Of a DNA stretch of 64,000 nt, positions 44,640 to 53,976 are shown in pieces. Source of the stretch: Rhodocollybia butyracea (lineage: Eukaryota > Basidiomycota > Agaricomycetes > Agaricales > Omphalotaceae); NCBI GenBank assembly GCA_015501585.1, contig JADNRY010000006.1:186001-250000 (forward strand), given 5' to 3'. The notes beneath the pieces were generated by a model that had not been told where the DNA came from, did not search any database, and saw nothing but the letters and a program-made list of their open reading frames with translations. Each line of letters begins with the position of its first letter. Within the stretch, counting starts at the first letter, position 1. The position numbers and the translations under genes were made by a program.

Positions 44640-46312
44640 ATGAGCAAAGCCACCAGGCCTCCCAATGCGCGTGAATCTAGCCTGCACTATGCTGCACTTT
44701 CGGGTCCAAATAATGTATGTCAATTTTGACACTTCTCCAACCACCATAACAAAAATTATACCAGGAAATCAGTGCAAAAGAGACAGAAGAAGTCATCCCA
44801 GACCCAACACAACGAAAAGATGCCCTCAACTATCTCCTCTCGGTCGGCCTTTTAAAACCACTCAAGAGCAGTAAAGGAGTACTCAGTTTCCGAGCCGTGA
44901 CCAAGTCAGAACATACAACGTTCGTAATTTCAGTCGTTACCACCCAACAATCTTCCTTATTCGAGCCTCTAGCTCCCTGGGTCTGACGGAAGAAGAAAAG
45001 GTTGTACTCGGGAATATCAGAGCGGTTCAGAACGAAGGTGTGCTTGAGGAGCCCTTGCTATACATCTCTAATCGTGATTCTAGGAATATGGAAAAAGCAT
45101 CTCAACTCCAAAACCAACTTTCACCGGGCTGTTCTAGACCGTTGCCTCAAGACGTTGGAGCAGAAAAAGCTTATCAAGACAGTCCCGTCCGTCCAGGTGC
45201 CTTCTTCTCGCCAATCTCCTAGAGTTGTGTATTCATCGGTTTTTTTCGGTTTAGCACCCGACTCGCAAGATATATATGCTCGAGGGTCTAGTTCCCTCTG
45301 TTACTTTAACAGGCGGCCCGTGGTTCACTGACGGTGAATTTGATACTGAATTCATTCAAACTCTGATGAAAGCCTGTTTAAAATTCATACGCGATATTGT
45401 AAGGGCAGTCCCCGAGCTATGTTGTTTCAACTGGAACTGACCATGTTACCCAAGAGCTTTCCCAAATCTCGCGCGCGAAAATCTGACGGCGCCGTATATC
45501 CGATTTCCAAGTCTCCAAAATACCCAACTGCCCAACAAGTTAAGAATGCCCTGAAACAGGCCCGCCTTACCGAAACCGATTTAACTGTTGAACACGTCGA
45601 GATACTTTTAAATGTTCTCGTTTTGGATGGAGAGCTTGAAAAGGTTGGTGTGCTTTTGCCTTTTCAGCTCTGTACCAGAAGCTCAATCCCATGACTTCAG
45701 CTTCCCGCCTTTGGAACTTCCCTTTGGGACTCTGGAGCCGTAGATGATGACAATTCTGATGACGAAAGACGATCCAAGAAGAAGCGAAAACACCATTCAT
45801 CTGATAACGAGGACGATGACGAGGCATCGTCGAGTAAGCGGAGGAAGAACAGGAAAACGTCGTTTGCCGACTCGGACTCGGATCAGGATACGACTTCTTC
45901 GAAGAAGAAACCCAAACGGAAGAGGCTAGCACGCTCAGACGAGTCTGAGAATAACTCTAGCGAAGATGAAGTGACCTACAAAAAAAAATCGAAGGACAAG
46001 AAGCGTCAGAAAACTAGGGAATTTTCTGGCTCTGATTCAGGCTCTGATTCCGATAATGGCCATTCACGAAGTAAATCAAGGTCTAGGAAGCGGTCCCCTT
46101 CACCATTCTTTTCGTTTGACGAAGTAGGGAGTACCGTTTACAAAGCTATTCGGGAAGAGCGTGTATCTTTGGGTCTGTCTCAGGCTCCTTGCAGTACCTG
46201 TCCGTCTTTTGATTTCTGCAAAAACGGAGGTCCTGTCAACCCCGCAGAATGTGTATATTACCATGATTGGCTCGGGGGTGGTGTGGTTGCTGCTATCGAG
46301 GATGCTCCGTAG
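44640..46312 (+). CDS. RPC34: RNA polymerase III subunit Rpc34 (RPC6/POLR3F) with large insert
   Basis: Pol III-specific subunit of the C82-C34-C31 subcomplex that helps open promoters and contacts TFIIIB. The start MSKATRPPNARESSLHYA joins AKETEEVIPDPTQRKDALNY (first winged helix). Then come LTEEEKVVLGNIRAVQNEG and IWKKHLNSKTNFHRAVLDR...LEQKKLIK (second winged helix), and the third winged helix LVPSVTLTGGPWFTDGEFDT...PKYPTAQQVKNAL. The C-terminal iron-sulfur motif is intact: CSTCPSFDFCKNGG then PAECVYYHDW. Between the third winged helix and this motif is a very charged, D/S/K-rich segment of roughly 130 residues that I do not expect in relatives. Introns include one with a GTTCGT donor. Confidence 0.9.
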
Positions 46313-46363
46313 GTCTTCTGAGCAAGGGTCGTATGTTTATATAGATCAAAATTGTATTTTTGT

Positions 46364-47380
46364 TCATTCCGTCTGCACCAGCTCTTCCATCGCGCGTTCT
46401 ACAAAAGGGACTGCTTCAAATACCTTGAGCCACGGCTTTGGCTCTGATTCCGAGACTACAACCGTCTCCGAACCCCCCGTCAGTTCAGCTACTACGCCTA
46501 CATACGGCTTCCCTCCTTCTGTCACCTCGAATTTGTGAAATTTCCATCCTGAGGGTACCTGTCCGTCGACCCGCACCACATCTGCCTTTACATCAAACTC
46601 GATACGACTAAAATCAAATCCCAGACCAAGACCGAGGGCTTTGGTATAAGCTTCTTTCATTGTCCACATCCAAAAGAATCTTCGTAGTCCCTCGTCTGCT
46701 GGTACCGCGGGCGAGACTAATTCTCGCTCCAACGGTGTGAGCTAGAGAGAAATTGGCAGTTGACAAGTTTTCTATCGTCAGGAACGACCGTAACGAATTA
46801 CCTGATCCTGAAAGATGTCGACAAACGAACGATACGAGTCTCGTTGAGGTAACTGAACTTTCATAATGTCTATTCCGAGGCTGTAAGCCGGAGGGTGCAT
46901 TTTTCCGGTTGCAAAGGCCATGACTACGAAGCCATTATCATGAGACAGATTGTACGCGATAGTAGGATCGATATCAGGTGTCGTCTACTATACGTTTTGT
47001 TAGGTTTTTTTTGAGGAGGTGCGCAGGGAAATATAAACTTCCAATGTAAGGTTTACCAGCTTCTGTGGCAGCAAACGTCATTGCATTTGAGGAAATTCCT
47101 CGTTCCTTGAGCAAAATTCGTGGCAAAAGACGCGCAACGAGTCCTCCTTTATGCATCGTTAAACGGTTACAGGTATGCGATGAACAAGATGTTCTGACGG
47201 CATGCGTCCTCACGTCGATAAAACCTCTTGATTCTTGCAGAGCTGGCCGAATCGACGAGCAAAAGACCCTTTTGGTAAAGCTACAGAAGAATTAGATATC
47301 AAAAGGAGTTTATCTGAACCAGTCGTGCCTACTTCCTCGGTGAAATTTGGAGGGTCATACGAAACCGCCCACACTTGCAT
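46364..47380 (-). CDS. 4'-phosphopantetheinyl transferase (AASDHPPT/Lys5-type)
   Basis: Transfers phosphopantetheine from CoA to carrier domains (fatty-acid synthase, alpha-aminoadipate reductase, polyketide or peptide synthetases). The start at 47380 gives MQVWAVSYDPPNFTEE, joined by splicing to LYQKGLLLVDSASSARIKRF and YRREDACRGLVARLLPRILL, the family N-terminal hallmark. Next are TFAATEAGKPYI and NLSHDNGFVVMAF, GIDIMKVQLP (Mg-binding GxD), and the catalytic FFWMWTMKEAYTKALG (WxxKEAxxK). The tail carries KPYVGVVAEL and ends VERAMEELVQTE. The GxD and KEA residues are present, so activity is likely. It is divergent from the PfkB gene with a 116-bp gap. Confidence 0.9.
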
Positions 47381-47496
47381 CGGTGGTTGAGAGCAAGTCC
47401 GAATCTCCGATAAGCAGTTCGGATGATCCCGAAACGGAACGGGATTTCGGAAAGCGCAACCATGACCGGATTTCGTATGCAGCTTATCTTCTCGCC
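47381..47496. promoter_or_regulatory. 116-bp divergent promoter, PPTase / PfkB-like
   Basis: The two start codons are 116 bases apart, leaving this span for both core promoters. No TATA box is evident. Confidence 0.45.
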
Positions 47497-48881
47497 ATGG
47501 CTAACACAAAGACTTTTGTCACCCTAGGGATGTTCATCATCGATGAGTTCTCTTACACAGATCCTGACGGTAACGCTATCAAGGCCTCTACATCCGAGGA
47601 AAGTTTTTCAGCCAACCTTTAACATCATCTTCCTAATGACAAGTTTAGATAGGCGGAGGAGGCACATATTCTGCCATCGGAGCGCGCATCTGGTACGTTT
47701 CTTCGCAAAAAAAGTGCACAAATAACGCTTACTGTGTAAATCATATATAGGTTACCAGCAGAACAAGTTGGGATGATTATCGATAAGGGCTATGACTTCC
47801 CACCTGAAATCGAGAGCAAACTAAAGATATACGGAGATGAGATGTGGTTCTTCCGGCCTCAGGAAAAAGCTCGTACTACACGGGCTTTGAACTTGTACAC
47901 CAGTGATCATAGAGGGTATGGCTGTTTCATTCCGTGTCAACTCTTTACTGACGAGTCGCGCGCCCCGCACAGTTTCGAATACCTTACACCTCGGATTCGA
48001 ATCACTCCCAAAGACTTGGCCTGTACAACGCTAGATAGACCTAAAATGTTACATTTCATTTGTTCGCCCACCAGAGCATCTGTCATACTCTCCGAAGTTC
48101 AAGAAATAGAAAGCTGGAATCCATTGACAATTTACGAGCCTATTCCCGTTGGTGAGCTTATGCTCAAAGTATATTTAACCTGACTTGGTTCGTCAAGGAT
48201 AGCTGTGTTCCTGAACAACTAGATGCATTGATCAGAGTATTATCTTCAGTCGATATCCTGAGGTGAGCGCTTCGTTCTTACTAACAAGATGCGATGAAGC
48301 CATTTCTGTTAGCCCTAATGCTGAAGAAGCTCAGTCGCTTCTCTCCATTCCGATGATCAAACCTAGTGAAAAGCCGCCAATCGAAGAAGCGGCTCAACGG
48401 TTGTTGGAGCTTGGTACCAAAAGTACAGTAATTATCAGAAGCGGCGGTCTTGGAGCATACGTGCTCACTCGAGAAAGAGGTGGAAAGTGGATCGATGCCT
48501 TCTGGTCGGAAAACGAGGTGTCAAAAATAGTGGATGTAACTGGTGAGTGTGACCTGCGAGAATTGACATTACCACAGCAATAACAGTACAATGTCAGGCG
48601 CTGGTAATAGCTTCCTTGGAGGTCTTTCTGCAGGGCTTCATTTAGGAAACGGAGATGTCTATGAAGGTGTGTCATGTTAGCAGCATTGTCACTGGGATTG
48701 TGGGTTCCTTACTTGGCTAACAGCTGCAATCTACGCTACGGTTTCCGCGTCTTTCGTCATTGAGCAGAGTGGTCTACCTGCAATTACGCAGTCCGATAAT
48801 AGTAGCGCTTCGATGCAGTGGAACCACGATTCTCCGTTACGCAGACTGGAGGTACTGAAGAATCGCCATAGAACAGAGTAA
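47497..48881 (+). CDS. PfkB-fold protein, Mak32-like, catalytic Asp replaced by Asn
   Basis: Ribokinase/PfkB fold protein most like fungal Mak32. The start MANTKTFVTLGMFIIDEFSY was chosen because TLGMFIIDEF is the expected first strand. Then come a GGGGTYSAIGARIW segment, the lid region, ALNLYTSDHRGFEYLTPRIR and FICSPTRASVI, LSPNAEEAQSLL, and TKSTVIIRSGGLGAYVLTRE. The PfkB signature 2 reads DVTGAGNSFLGG, where kinases have GAGD; the position of the catalytic base is Asn (codon at 48606-48608). The C-terminal helix region (AAIYATVSASFVIEQSGLPA) is typical. Relatives of Mak32 affect killer-virus maintenance in yeast, but the biochemical role is unknown. It may bind sugar or nucleotide without phosphorylating. 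Confidence 0.85.
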
Positions 48882-48968
48882 ACCGAGCAATATTACAGGC
48901 TTCCTTTACAGAGTTGGTGGTGATACAGATGGTAACGAAATAAAGATATGTTATACGAGTTCGTAGTG

Positions 48969-49616
48969 TCATTGGGGACCCGATTGGAATCGTGCTCGAC
49001 TTTCCGCAAATAGTTTTTCTTGTTCGGCGAGGAGCTCCTCCTCTGTCTTTCCCGACTGCTCCAACTTTGAAACTTTCTTTTCTCGGTCCTGCACGTAAAA
49101 TTAAAGCTGATGTGACTGAAGAAAAAGTGTCGCACGCACCTTTTGCTGTTGCTTGTGATCTTTCAACACATCCTCCACTTCCGATGTAAATTGCTCAAAT
49201 CCAAGTGTCTGGGGCATTTAATTAATCTAGGTAGAGCACAGTGAAAGGGCACATACCTTAAGAGCACTGATTATGTGCTCAGGAGCTATAGTCTTCTTGG
49301 ACTCTTTCTCGCAAATGTCATTTGCTTCAGATGAGATTAGGTGTATAAATTCTGCAGCAAGGGTTCAACGGTCCAGTCTACAGCTGCGAAAACGGGACCG
49401 AATTGTTCACCTACACAGCACTCTATCACCAAATCACGCGTTTCTTTGGCACAAACCACATCTTTGGGGAGTAATTCTGTACGCAGGACATGAGACAGTA
49501 AGACGAGGATGAGAGAAATATTTTCTACCTGTTATCATCTTCGCCACTGTGGCTTTGGGAAGCGATAGATCATCGTCGTTTCCAGGCGCGGCAGAAAGAC
49601 CTTCGCGGTCTGACAT
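48969..49616 (-). CDS. NCB2/DR1: NC2-beta/Dr1, histone-fold transcription repressor
   Basis: Beta subunit of Negative Cofactor 2, which binds TBP on promoter DNA. The start MSDREGLSAAPGNDDDLSLP leads to ATVAKMI (first histone-fold helix). Then come ELLPKDVVCAKETRDLVIEC and FIHLISSEANDICEKESKKT, IAPEHIISALKTLGFEQFTS, and EVEDVLKDHKQQQKDREKKV. The C-terminal tail is a short Q/E-rich coiled region ending ARFQSGPQ. At least five short introns. The histone fold is complete and highly conserved. Convergent with the PfkB gene (87 bases) and divergent from SmF (85 bases). Confidence 0.95.
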
Positions 49617-49701
49617 GGTTGAGGTTAACGTTGAATCAAAATATCAGAAGCGCCCACGCTTGGGCTTTTCTTGCCTCTAACTTCACGTGCTCTTAACAAT
49701 C
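49617..49701. promoter_or_regulatory. 85-bp divergent promoter with CACGTG, NC2-beta / SmF
   Basis: The starts of NC2-beta (49616, minus) and SmF (49702, plus) are 85 bases apart. A CACGTG E-box is at 49684-49689, 13 bases before the SmF start. Confidence 0.45.
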
Positions 49702-50160
49702 ATGTCTGCGGTAGGCCCTCTCTCGATTTCTTTGCGATAATGACAATGAACTTGGTGCACAGGTCAGCCCGGTGAATCCAAAGCCGTTCATGCAGGAGCT
49801 CACGGGCAAACCTGTGTTTGTCCGTCTAAAATGGAACTTGGAGTACAAGGGTTTCCTTGTCAGTACAGATGGATATATGAACCTCCAGGTGCGTATCGCT
49901 TCTATGAGTTCTGCGCTCTCGTTGATTTCGTCTACAGTTGGCTAATACAGAAGAGTTTCAAGATGGCAAATCGAATGGAACGCTTGGAGAGGTTTTCATT
50001 CGGTGGGTTTTTACCAATTATCCTCACTCTTTGTGCTCATCCTGGTCTCTATCCAGATGCAATAACGTGCTATATATTATAAGTTTCTTTCCTTCATCGT
50101 TCTTTTTTTCCAACCTGATCGGTTCTCGATTACAGGGAGGCTCCTCCAGAAGAAGAGTAA
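49702..50160 (+). CDS. SMF/SNRPF: Small nuclear ribonucleoprotein F (SmF)
   Basis: Core Sm-ring protein of spliceosomal snRNPs. The first coding exon is only 9 nt (49702-49710, Met-Ser-Ala); the next begins at 49763 with [18 protein letters not shown] and [20 protein letters not shown] (Sm1). Then come [20 protein letters not shown] and [13 protein letters not shown] (Sm2). The last junction is unusual: the only GT donor that keeps the frame (GTTTCT) gives [11 protein letters not shown], with one residue more than the expected YIRE. About 87 residues, normal for SmF. Confidence 0.93.
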
Positions 50161-50602
50161 GGATCATCTAGGCTCTCGCGCGCACGGAAACGATTCAAAA
50201 ACGCATTAAATCTTGGGCCATGCATACATTTTACAAGACTTGGGCGAAGCATAGTCTACATGATATCGTATAGTACGTCAAAATTCGCGATGAACGCCTC
50301 GAAAGTTGGGCTTTCAACGAAATCCTGTATTGACTGGGACATAGTAAAATCATTTGTAAAAGTACTTTACACAACTGAGAGCTGTGCGTTGGGCCTAAAA
50401 TAGTCCCCTCTAAGACGTTGGCGCCTTATGCGAGAAAGGTTTGGCGTACTTACAAGTTACAGGTGTTGAGGATGAGAAATTTCGGAGCCGCTCGGCAGTA
50501 CATAACGTGGTCTGCTAAAAATTTCAATTTAGTATTTCTGACTTGAACGTTCTAACCACCACCACCACCACATTAAAATCTCGCCTTACCCAACCACGAG
50601 CT
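50161..50602. other. Tandem intergenic region
   Basis: 442 bases with the SmF 3' flank and the promoter of the DUF2423 gene. A short ACCACCACCACCACC run precedes the start codon region. No gene recognised. Confidence 0.45.
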
Positions 50603-51254
50603 ATGGCTAAATCTCTTAGATCCAAAGTCAAGCGCGAATTCCGCTCCAAAAAGCGTGAAGACGGTGTATACGCCGTAACCGAAGCCGCTCGTCTACACAG
50701 ATTAAACGCAAAACTTCGGTCCGCTGTCTCAAAAGACAAAGACGGAGACGAGGTGTTGAAGGACGAAACTGTTGAAGGAAAATATGTGCCAGGTTCGTTC
50801 TGGCTTGCTGCTTTTGGTCTTTTAGACCCCGACGACATCACAGTCGAAAGCATGGCATCCTTGACGCAGGACTTGTGCACAGCGTGCCTTCGCTGAACTC
50901 TTTGATCCTTCATTCTTCCATCACATTAGTGTGCGTTTGGACGATCATTGACGTTTTCACTTTCTCGCAGACATTGGACCATCGGACGCTGCTACTAGTG
51001 TTGAAGGTTCGATTCATTCAATCGTAATTATTTTCCGATCACCAACCGGTTATTCAGGCTCTATGCATATTGATAACGATTCGCAAGCACCCTCATCGTC
51101 AAAACGCATATCGACACATGGACCGAGAGGGTCGAGACGGGAAGAATGGCGGCTATCCAAGGGTCTCTCAGCGCAGCCTTCTCGCAAGGGTATGAACAGA
51201 CAGGGTGGAGTAGCTGCCCGACGGAAAGCAGGCCGTTCAAAGAGACGAAGGTAG
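50603..51254 (+). CDS. DUF2423/UPF0642 ribosome-biogenesis protein
   Basis: Small very basic nucleolar protein of the family that includes yeast Ybl028c. The N-terminus MAKSLRSKVKREFRSKKRED and GVYAVTEAARLHRLNAKL is the DUF2423 domain. The C-terminus is the other conserved block, ISTHGPRGSRREEWRLSKG then KGMNRQGGVAARRKAGR. The middle seems unusually long: a stretch around PDDIT, FAELFDPSFF and GPSDAATSVE is spliced in. My best exon joins use a short 40-nt intron near 50840-50879 and two later introns (about 50934-50970 and 51006-51056). The middle of the model is therefore uncertain, while both ends are firm. Confidence 0.82.
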
Positions 51255-51443
51255 ATTGAATGTATGTAGTACCACTATTAGTATTGTTTTCCGATTATCG
51301 GGACCGTGCTCAAAATTTGATTGTATACCAATAAAAGTAAAAGTGAACATCACGTCGTTTTTCGAAACCCAGATACATCTTGAATTACATCTTGAGATTA
51401 CAAGGAAAAAGACAAGAACGACGTTACCAAAAAGATAGTAGTG

Positions 51444-53280
51444 TCAAGCAGAGGTGTCAGAAGATTGTCGCCTATGCTCATAACCTTTATCTGGTCCAGG
51501 CGTCGCTTCACAGACGTCAACGTCAGTGGTGAAGGACGAATGTCTAGCCTTCGTATACGGAGAATCTGAGACGGATGTTCTGTACCTGTTCAACTTGGCG
51601 AAAAAGGTGGTAGGTAGTAGAAACTCACGGAAATTCTGACATCGTAACGTGCTCTGCAGTAACCAGCACCTCAGGACGAGCCGTGGCAAAATTCGGAACT
51701 GAGACTGAGACGCGGGGGTTTTGTCGACTAACATTGCCTCTAGAAGAATGACTGATACGGGAAATCGAATGGACGTAGACATCGCTAGACGTGTAGTCTA
51801 GTAATCTCATTACTGCCCTGCAGGATGCGATGGAGCTTCAGAATGAACACTTAGTGCTTGAACACAGGAGCCTGAAGTTGAAAGAGTGTGTACCTAACAG
51901 CTGCAGCTGGGATCTGTTGGAATGGCGTTTTCAGTAAAGAACCGTTATAGGCTAGAAAACGCACCGTTGCAACACCGAGTCATAAATATGGATGATGAGT
52001 ACTATGATAGAACAAACATATCGCTAAACTTACACGTTCATGGGAGCTGGAATCGTACTATCAAACAACAAAATAAGGGAGACACTCAAAGTAACTCACT
52101 GTTAAGGTTCAGAACGTTGAACACCTGTTCGGATCGATGGGATGAGATTCAAGCTTCGAACAGAGTGGGGGGTGGAGACTCACAGCTGGAATACAATTTG
52201 CACCAAAAGTTACCAAGAAGTATACGAGCCCATCATGGAAAAGAAGTCTCCAAAGATCCGTGCGTGCAGTATGCTTTGTGGTCAACGCGACGTAGGTATA
52301 GATCAAGATTGTCAAGTCGAATGCCATGTCTGGGTAGAGAGTGTGAATGATATAACATACGTCGTTTGGACTTACTGAAAAAGTATAGTATGTTGAGCAG
52401 AGAAGGTTGTGCATTAGTCACAATGCAGCCATTTGCAGCATCATCCCAATTCGCTTGCACGATGAACATAGTGCGGTATCCAATTGTCCAAAATGCAAGA
52501 CATAGGAGACAGAGCGGGGCTATGATTCTCAATTTACGCTCCCACAAGGCAATCCTGGAAAGGTAAAGTATGTTTTTGAAAGTGATCGGAAGCCTTACGT
52601 TCGAAGCATGAGAGAGGTTGAGGAGCACAAAAAAGTCATATTTCCTGCCCACTGGCAGGTCTCAGTGAAATTTTTAATGAGATTGTTGAATTCAGACTCA
52701 CAGAATTGAAGATGTAGAGCGCCTTCATTAGTCAGGCGTATGTCCTGGAAAAATTTTTCATCTCAAGCTTACCCAACAATTAACCTAGCAACAAGAGAAT
52801 AATATGAATCGTTGAGACTAGAGCTGGAGTGCATCTACTCACTCGAGTTGTGATAGAGATAGAAATGATTCTGAGGCAGAGCATAATCAGAATCTCGTTA
52901 AACAGGCTGAGGAGCTACGCACAATCCGATGAATGCCAGCAAGATGCAGTAACGAGACAAGAAAAATAGAACTGCGGACGTTGCAGTGAGGTGACGCGAA
53001 ACAACTCGGGATACTTTTCATACCCTGAAGATCAGTGAGCTAGATTATCGAATGGTGGTCGCCGGTACATACCAGGGGCCAGCGAAATCTACGACGACCG
53101 CGAATGAGAGACCATTCAAAATCACAGGTTGTGAAAAATTCCCAGATCGTGACGCCTAGAGAGATAAAGATCATTCTTTCAAATACGTCTGCGGAAGAGA
53201 ACGATCAGATTTAGATGATAACACAAGCATAACCAACCAGAATCAAGAGCAATCTCTCCAGGATAAGACCAGTTGACCAT
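51444..53280 (-). CDS. Multi-pass membrane protein, DUF6533-like
   Basis: Basidiomycete-expanded integral membrane protein family, function unknown. The start at 53280 gives MVNWSYPGEIALDSD, joined to VFERMIFISLGVTIWEFF and FEWSLIRGRRRFRWPL (helix 1 and the basic loop typical of the family). Further short exons give SRYCILLAFIGL, IYALWERKLRIIAPLCLLCL, WDDAANGCIVTNAQ, then AFDLTILIYTYVALTTKH, RTDLWRLLFHDGLVYFLVTF and the last helices ending RAVMRLLDYTS. A polar cytoplasmic tail of about 100 residues follows. Roughly seven helices and at least ten introns, several around 50 nt, joined by eye. Exact joins in 51.8-52.1 kb and 52.65-52.85 kb are uncertain. Confidence 0.72.
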
Positions 53281-53976
53281 ATTGGTTTGCAGTTGTGATA
53301 CCGAGCGAAAGAGAAGTCCTGAGGAGTTGGGAGACGAAACTACGGGCCAGCCTAGTTTAAAGGGAACCTGTTGATGAGGCAATTTTTTTGAAACCGAGAT
53401 GAAGGGTTCCGTACTTCTTCGCCTTCTTTGTGTTAAGTCTATTTTGCTTCTCCGTTCAGCTGAATTCGGTGTATTGAAAACGTTACGCTTTGTATGCGAT
53501 CTAATTATTGTACCCTTGAATGATTTTAGATGAAGCATTCATGCAAAGGAAAGCAATTATACTTGCGGCGCAGAGTGACATAAAACTCGACCGAGAAGCT
53601 GGCAGGTTCCGAAATATCGATGCAAACGCGAGTGCTTCACGCTAGAACACGTTGGATATTAAGACGAGGTAAGACGAGGACACCATCCGCCCGCTCATAA
53701 TATCAATGCTAAGTGGTCAACAAGGGAAAAGAGACGTACAGTGCACTGGAATCGAGGCTAAGAGCTTCCTATGGCATATGCTTCGGATGAGAATTATTAG
53801 TTGGGAAGTCCATATTCGTAACAAGATGATCAAACGATGGAATGGAAATCTCAGTTCCATTCTAGCTCAGAAAATATTCTGACATAGGCGCTGAGACCTT
53901 GAAATCCCTCGTAACAAGTTTACAGGGAGATGAGTAGATGTGGCAGAGGTAGTGAATTCATCATGGATACGAAGAG
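53281..53976. other. Tandem intergenic region
   Basis: 696 bases between the start of the DUF6533-like gene and the end of ERB1, both minus. An open frame continues upstream of 53280 to 53538 on the minus strand but has no family character. Nothing else recognised. Confidence 0.4.

Noticed and set aside
46364..48881. Phosphopantetheinyl transferase plus PfkB kinase as a CoA-metabolism unit
   Set aside because: The PfkB protein is Mak32-like with a missing catalytic Asp, not a pantothenate-pathway kinase; only the shared promoter links them.
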